Positions 62,525-64,000 of a stretch of DNA of 64,000 nt are shown piece after piece; position 1 is the first letter of the stretch; each line of letters begins with the position of its first letter. Location of the stretch: positions 115,184,218 to 115,248,217 of the forward strand of contig OW804098.1 in NCBI GenBank assembly GCA_942159475.1, given 5' to 3'. Below the pieces are notes generated by a model. That model was not told where the DNA came from, ran no database searches, and saw only the letters and a program-made list of their open reading frames with translations. Source of the DNA: Sthenelais limicola (Eukaryota > Annelida > Polychaeta > Phyllodocida > Sigalionidae). Made by a program: the position numbers and the translations under genes.

Positions 62525-63199
62525 GAATTTCTTGAAGCCGACATGGTATCCAACAATAGCTTAACTGATGTGCATAATGTTGTCTTTTATATCCTCTAAT
62601 TTGGTGGTTATATTAGATGTTTTTCTATTGCTTGAATGACATTTAATGTGGGGTCCTCCCTACGTCCATACACTTCCCTATGACACAAAACGTAAACAAA
62701 TGTTTCTGGCCCCAGTTCCGGTCCAAATTGACCATGAGCCTTCATTCTGGCTTCGGTTGGTCAATGGCGATTTCTCGGAATCATCAGTATAGATTACCTG
62801 GGGTGGGGGTTGGGGTAGGCATCATTAGATTTTCAGTTCAGAGTCTCTAAAAGGTGCGTAACTACGGGGAAACTGTGACCACTGTTGCTGCTGAGCAACA
62901 GAATAAACTCACAAATAAATGAGAACACCATTGGAAGCCTGGATATTTCGAAGTTGACATCAAATTTAGTGTAACCTTAATTACTAGCCAAACCAATTCA
63001 AGGGAAACAGGGTCATTAGTTTGGGATGTTTATTTCAACAATTTCTGGTTGCTAGGTGACTGTTTCTTACATAGCAACATGGGAATATATGTTTTAAGCA
63101 GTTTCTTATGATCTAAAACCATTTACATCCCTTTAATAATGATAAGAATGAACAAATACTTTGATTTGGCCTAAAATGCTGGCCATGAATACCAAATTC
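62525..63199. other. right interior of the inverted-repeat element
   Basis: Continuation of the sequence that ended at 59345; no gene recognised. Confidence 0.35.
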
Positions 63200-64000
63200 C
63201 ATATTAAAATGTTTCCATGCCAACCGTGACCAAGGAAACAAAATTCAAGACTGGGTCTATCGCCAAAAACAATCAGCACATCAAAATACACCTATATGCC
63301 AAAATTCATGCTTCTATGAAAAAATGCCCAATTATGTTGCTAATCAACAGACATTTACCCTCCAATTCTGATTCCCTATCAGCCAATCAGATTTCAGCTA
63401 ATTTGCATGCAAAGGGCCAAAAATGGCTAAAATCTTGAAAAAAATAATTGGCATGCTGTCTTGTCCTTATCAGCACCCTCAAAAAACTCTATTAAAATAA
63501 AATGACCTTGATGGGAACAGAAAATGACTTGACAGGCAGGTCTTATGTTCATACCCAGGGGTAGGCTACTCTGTCCTGGAAGTATATACAAGGGCCAATA
63601 CAAGAGTAGCTTACAAGGGTCGTAGCCATGATATTGAGTCCATGTTTGTGGAGTCATACCACAGTAACTATGACAACCAATGAATATTTCTATACATCAA
63701 ATTAAAGCTAAGGAGCTAGGCTATCCATTCAATATATTTAATCATTTTTAGTGCCCATGATTCATGAGCAAAATCAAAGAGTAAAATTGGACCCATATTG
63801 ACTCATTTTTCAGAGGGTATCTGGTTGCCATGGTTACCAGAACATTCTTAGAATAAATTCATGAGCATAGTATGATTGCTCTTTAAGAATGCTTTGTTTT
63901 GATATATAACATGATAATAAAAACAGAATATTTCTTATTTGGTACCCAAAACATTCCATTTTTTTATTTAGTTGCCATGGCGACCAAGTTCTATATTTCC
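63200..64000. repeat. right arm of the long inverted repeat (continues past window)
   Basis: 63370-64000 is the inverted partner of 57861-58470; 63200-63345 is an extra inverted copy of 57590-57760, so the arms are not simple mirror images. Confidence 0.85.

Noticed and set aside
1..64000. tRNA, rRNA, CRISPR, bacterial operons or toxin systems
   Set aside because: None seen on either strand; the repeats are eukaryotic transposons and satellites.

Overview
The window reads as animal nuclear DNA from an AT-rich invertebrate, probably marine. A deuterostome such as an echinoderm or hemichordate would fit, but nothing here fixes the species. The evidence is intron-split genes with GT-AG junctions (a CUB/chymotrypsin-type protease and a rhodopsin-family receptor), two Ty3/gypsy LTR retrotransposons, an L1/Tx1-like LINE, a Penelope-type hammerhead ribozyme remnant and very dense families of short inverted-repeat transposons (MITEs). 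No bacterial, organellar, CRISPR or tRNA features were seen.

Layout. (1) 1-10963, minus strand: a nearly complete env-bearing Ty3/gypsy element. Its right (5') LTR is complete, the left (3') LTR is cut by the window edge, and gag, pol and env-like frames are all open. (2) 10964-19069: repeat-rich DNA with a composite MITE, a TTAA-flanked 1.1-kb element, a kilobase of GATATC palindromes, a 620-bp CT-only tract and one isolated candidate exon. (3) 19070-20640, plus strand: a two-exon receptor gene whose only intron is made of MITE sequence. (4) 20811-31532, plus strand: a second Ty3/gypsy element, inserted about 170 bp after the receptor stop codon, with gag, pol and a third frame that is not env-like. 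(5) 33945-55464, minus strand: nine 3' exons of a secreted CUB-CUB-Cys-rich-serine protease gene, with matching intron phases and introns packed with MITEs. (6) 57.5-64 kb: a long inverted-repeat element interrupted by a 5'-truncated LINE with a 15-bp target-site duplication.

How things fit together. Both LTR elements appear to express Pol by -1 ribosomal frameshifting: each has a GGGAAA(A/C) slippery heptamer, a 6-nt spacer and a 9-bp hairpin at the gag end. MITE families are labelled here A (~410 bp, ~40-bp TIRs, 2-bp target duplications), B (~235 bp, TIRs starting GGGTCAGATTTTCAG, 4-bp duplications), C (~355 bp), D (foldback) and F (GGGAC termini). They lie nested in each other and close to many exon edges. 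The most notable observation is the receptor intron: its 5' splice site lies in the terminal bases of one family-B MITE and its 3' splice site in the end of another, as expected for a transposon-derived (introner-like) intron. All boundaries were found by eye; no alignment or search was run.
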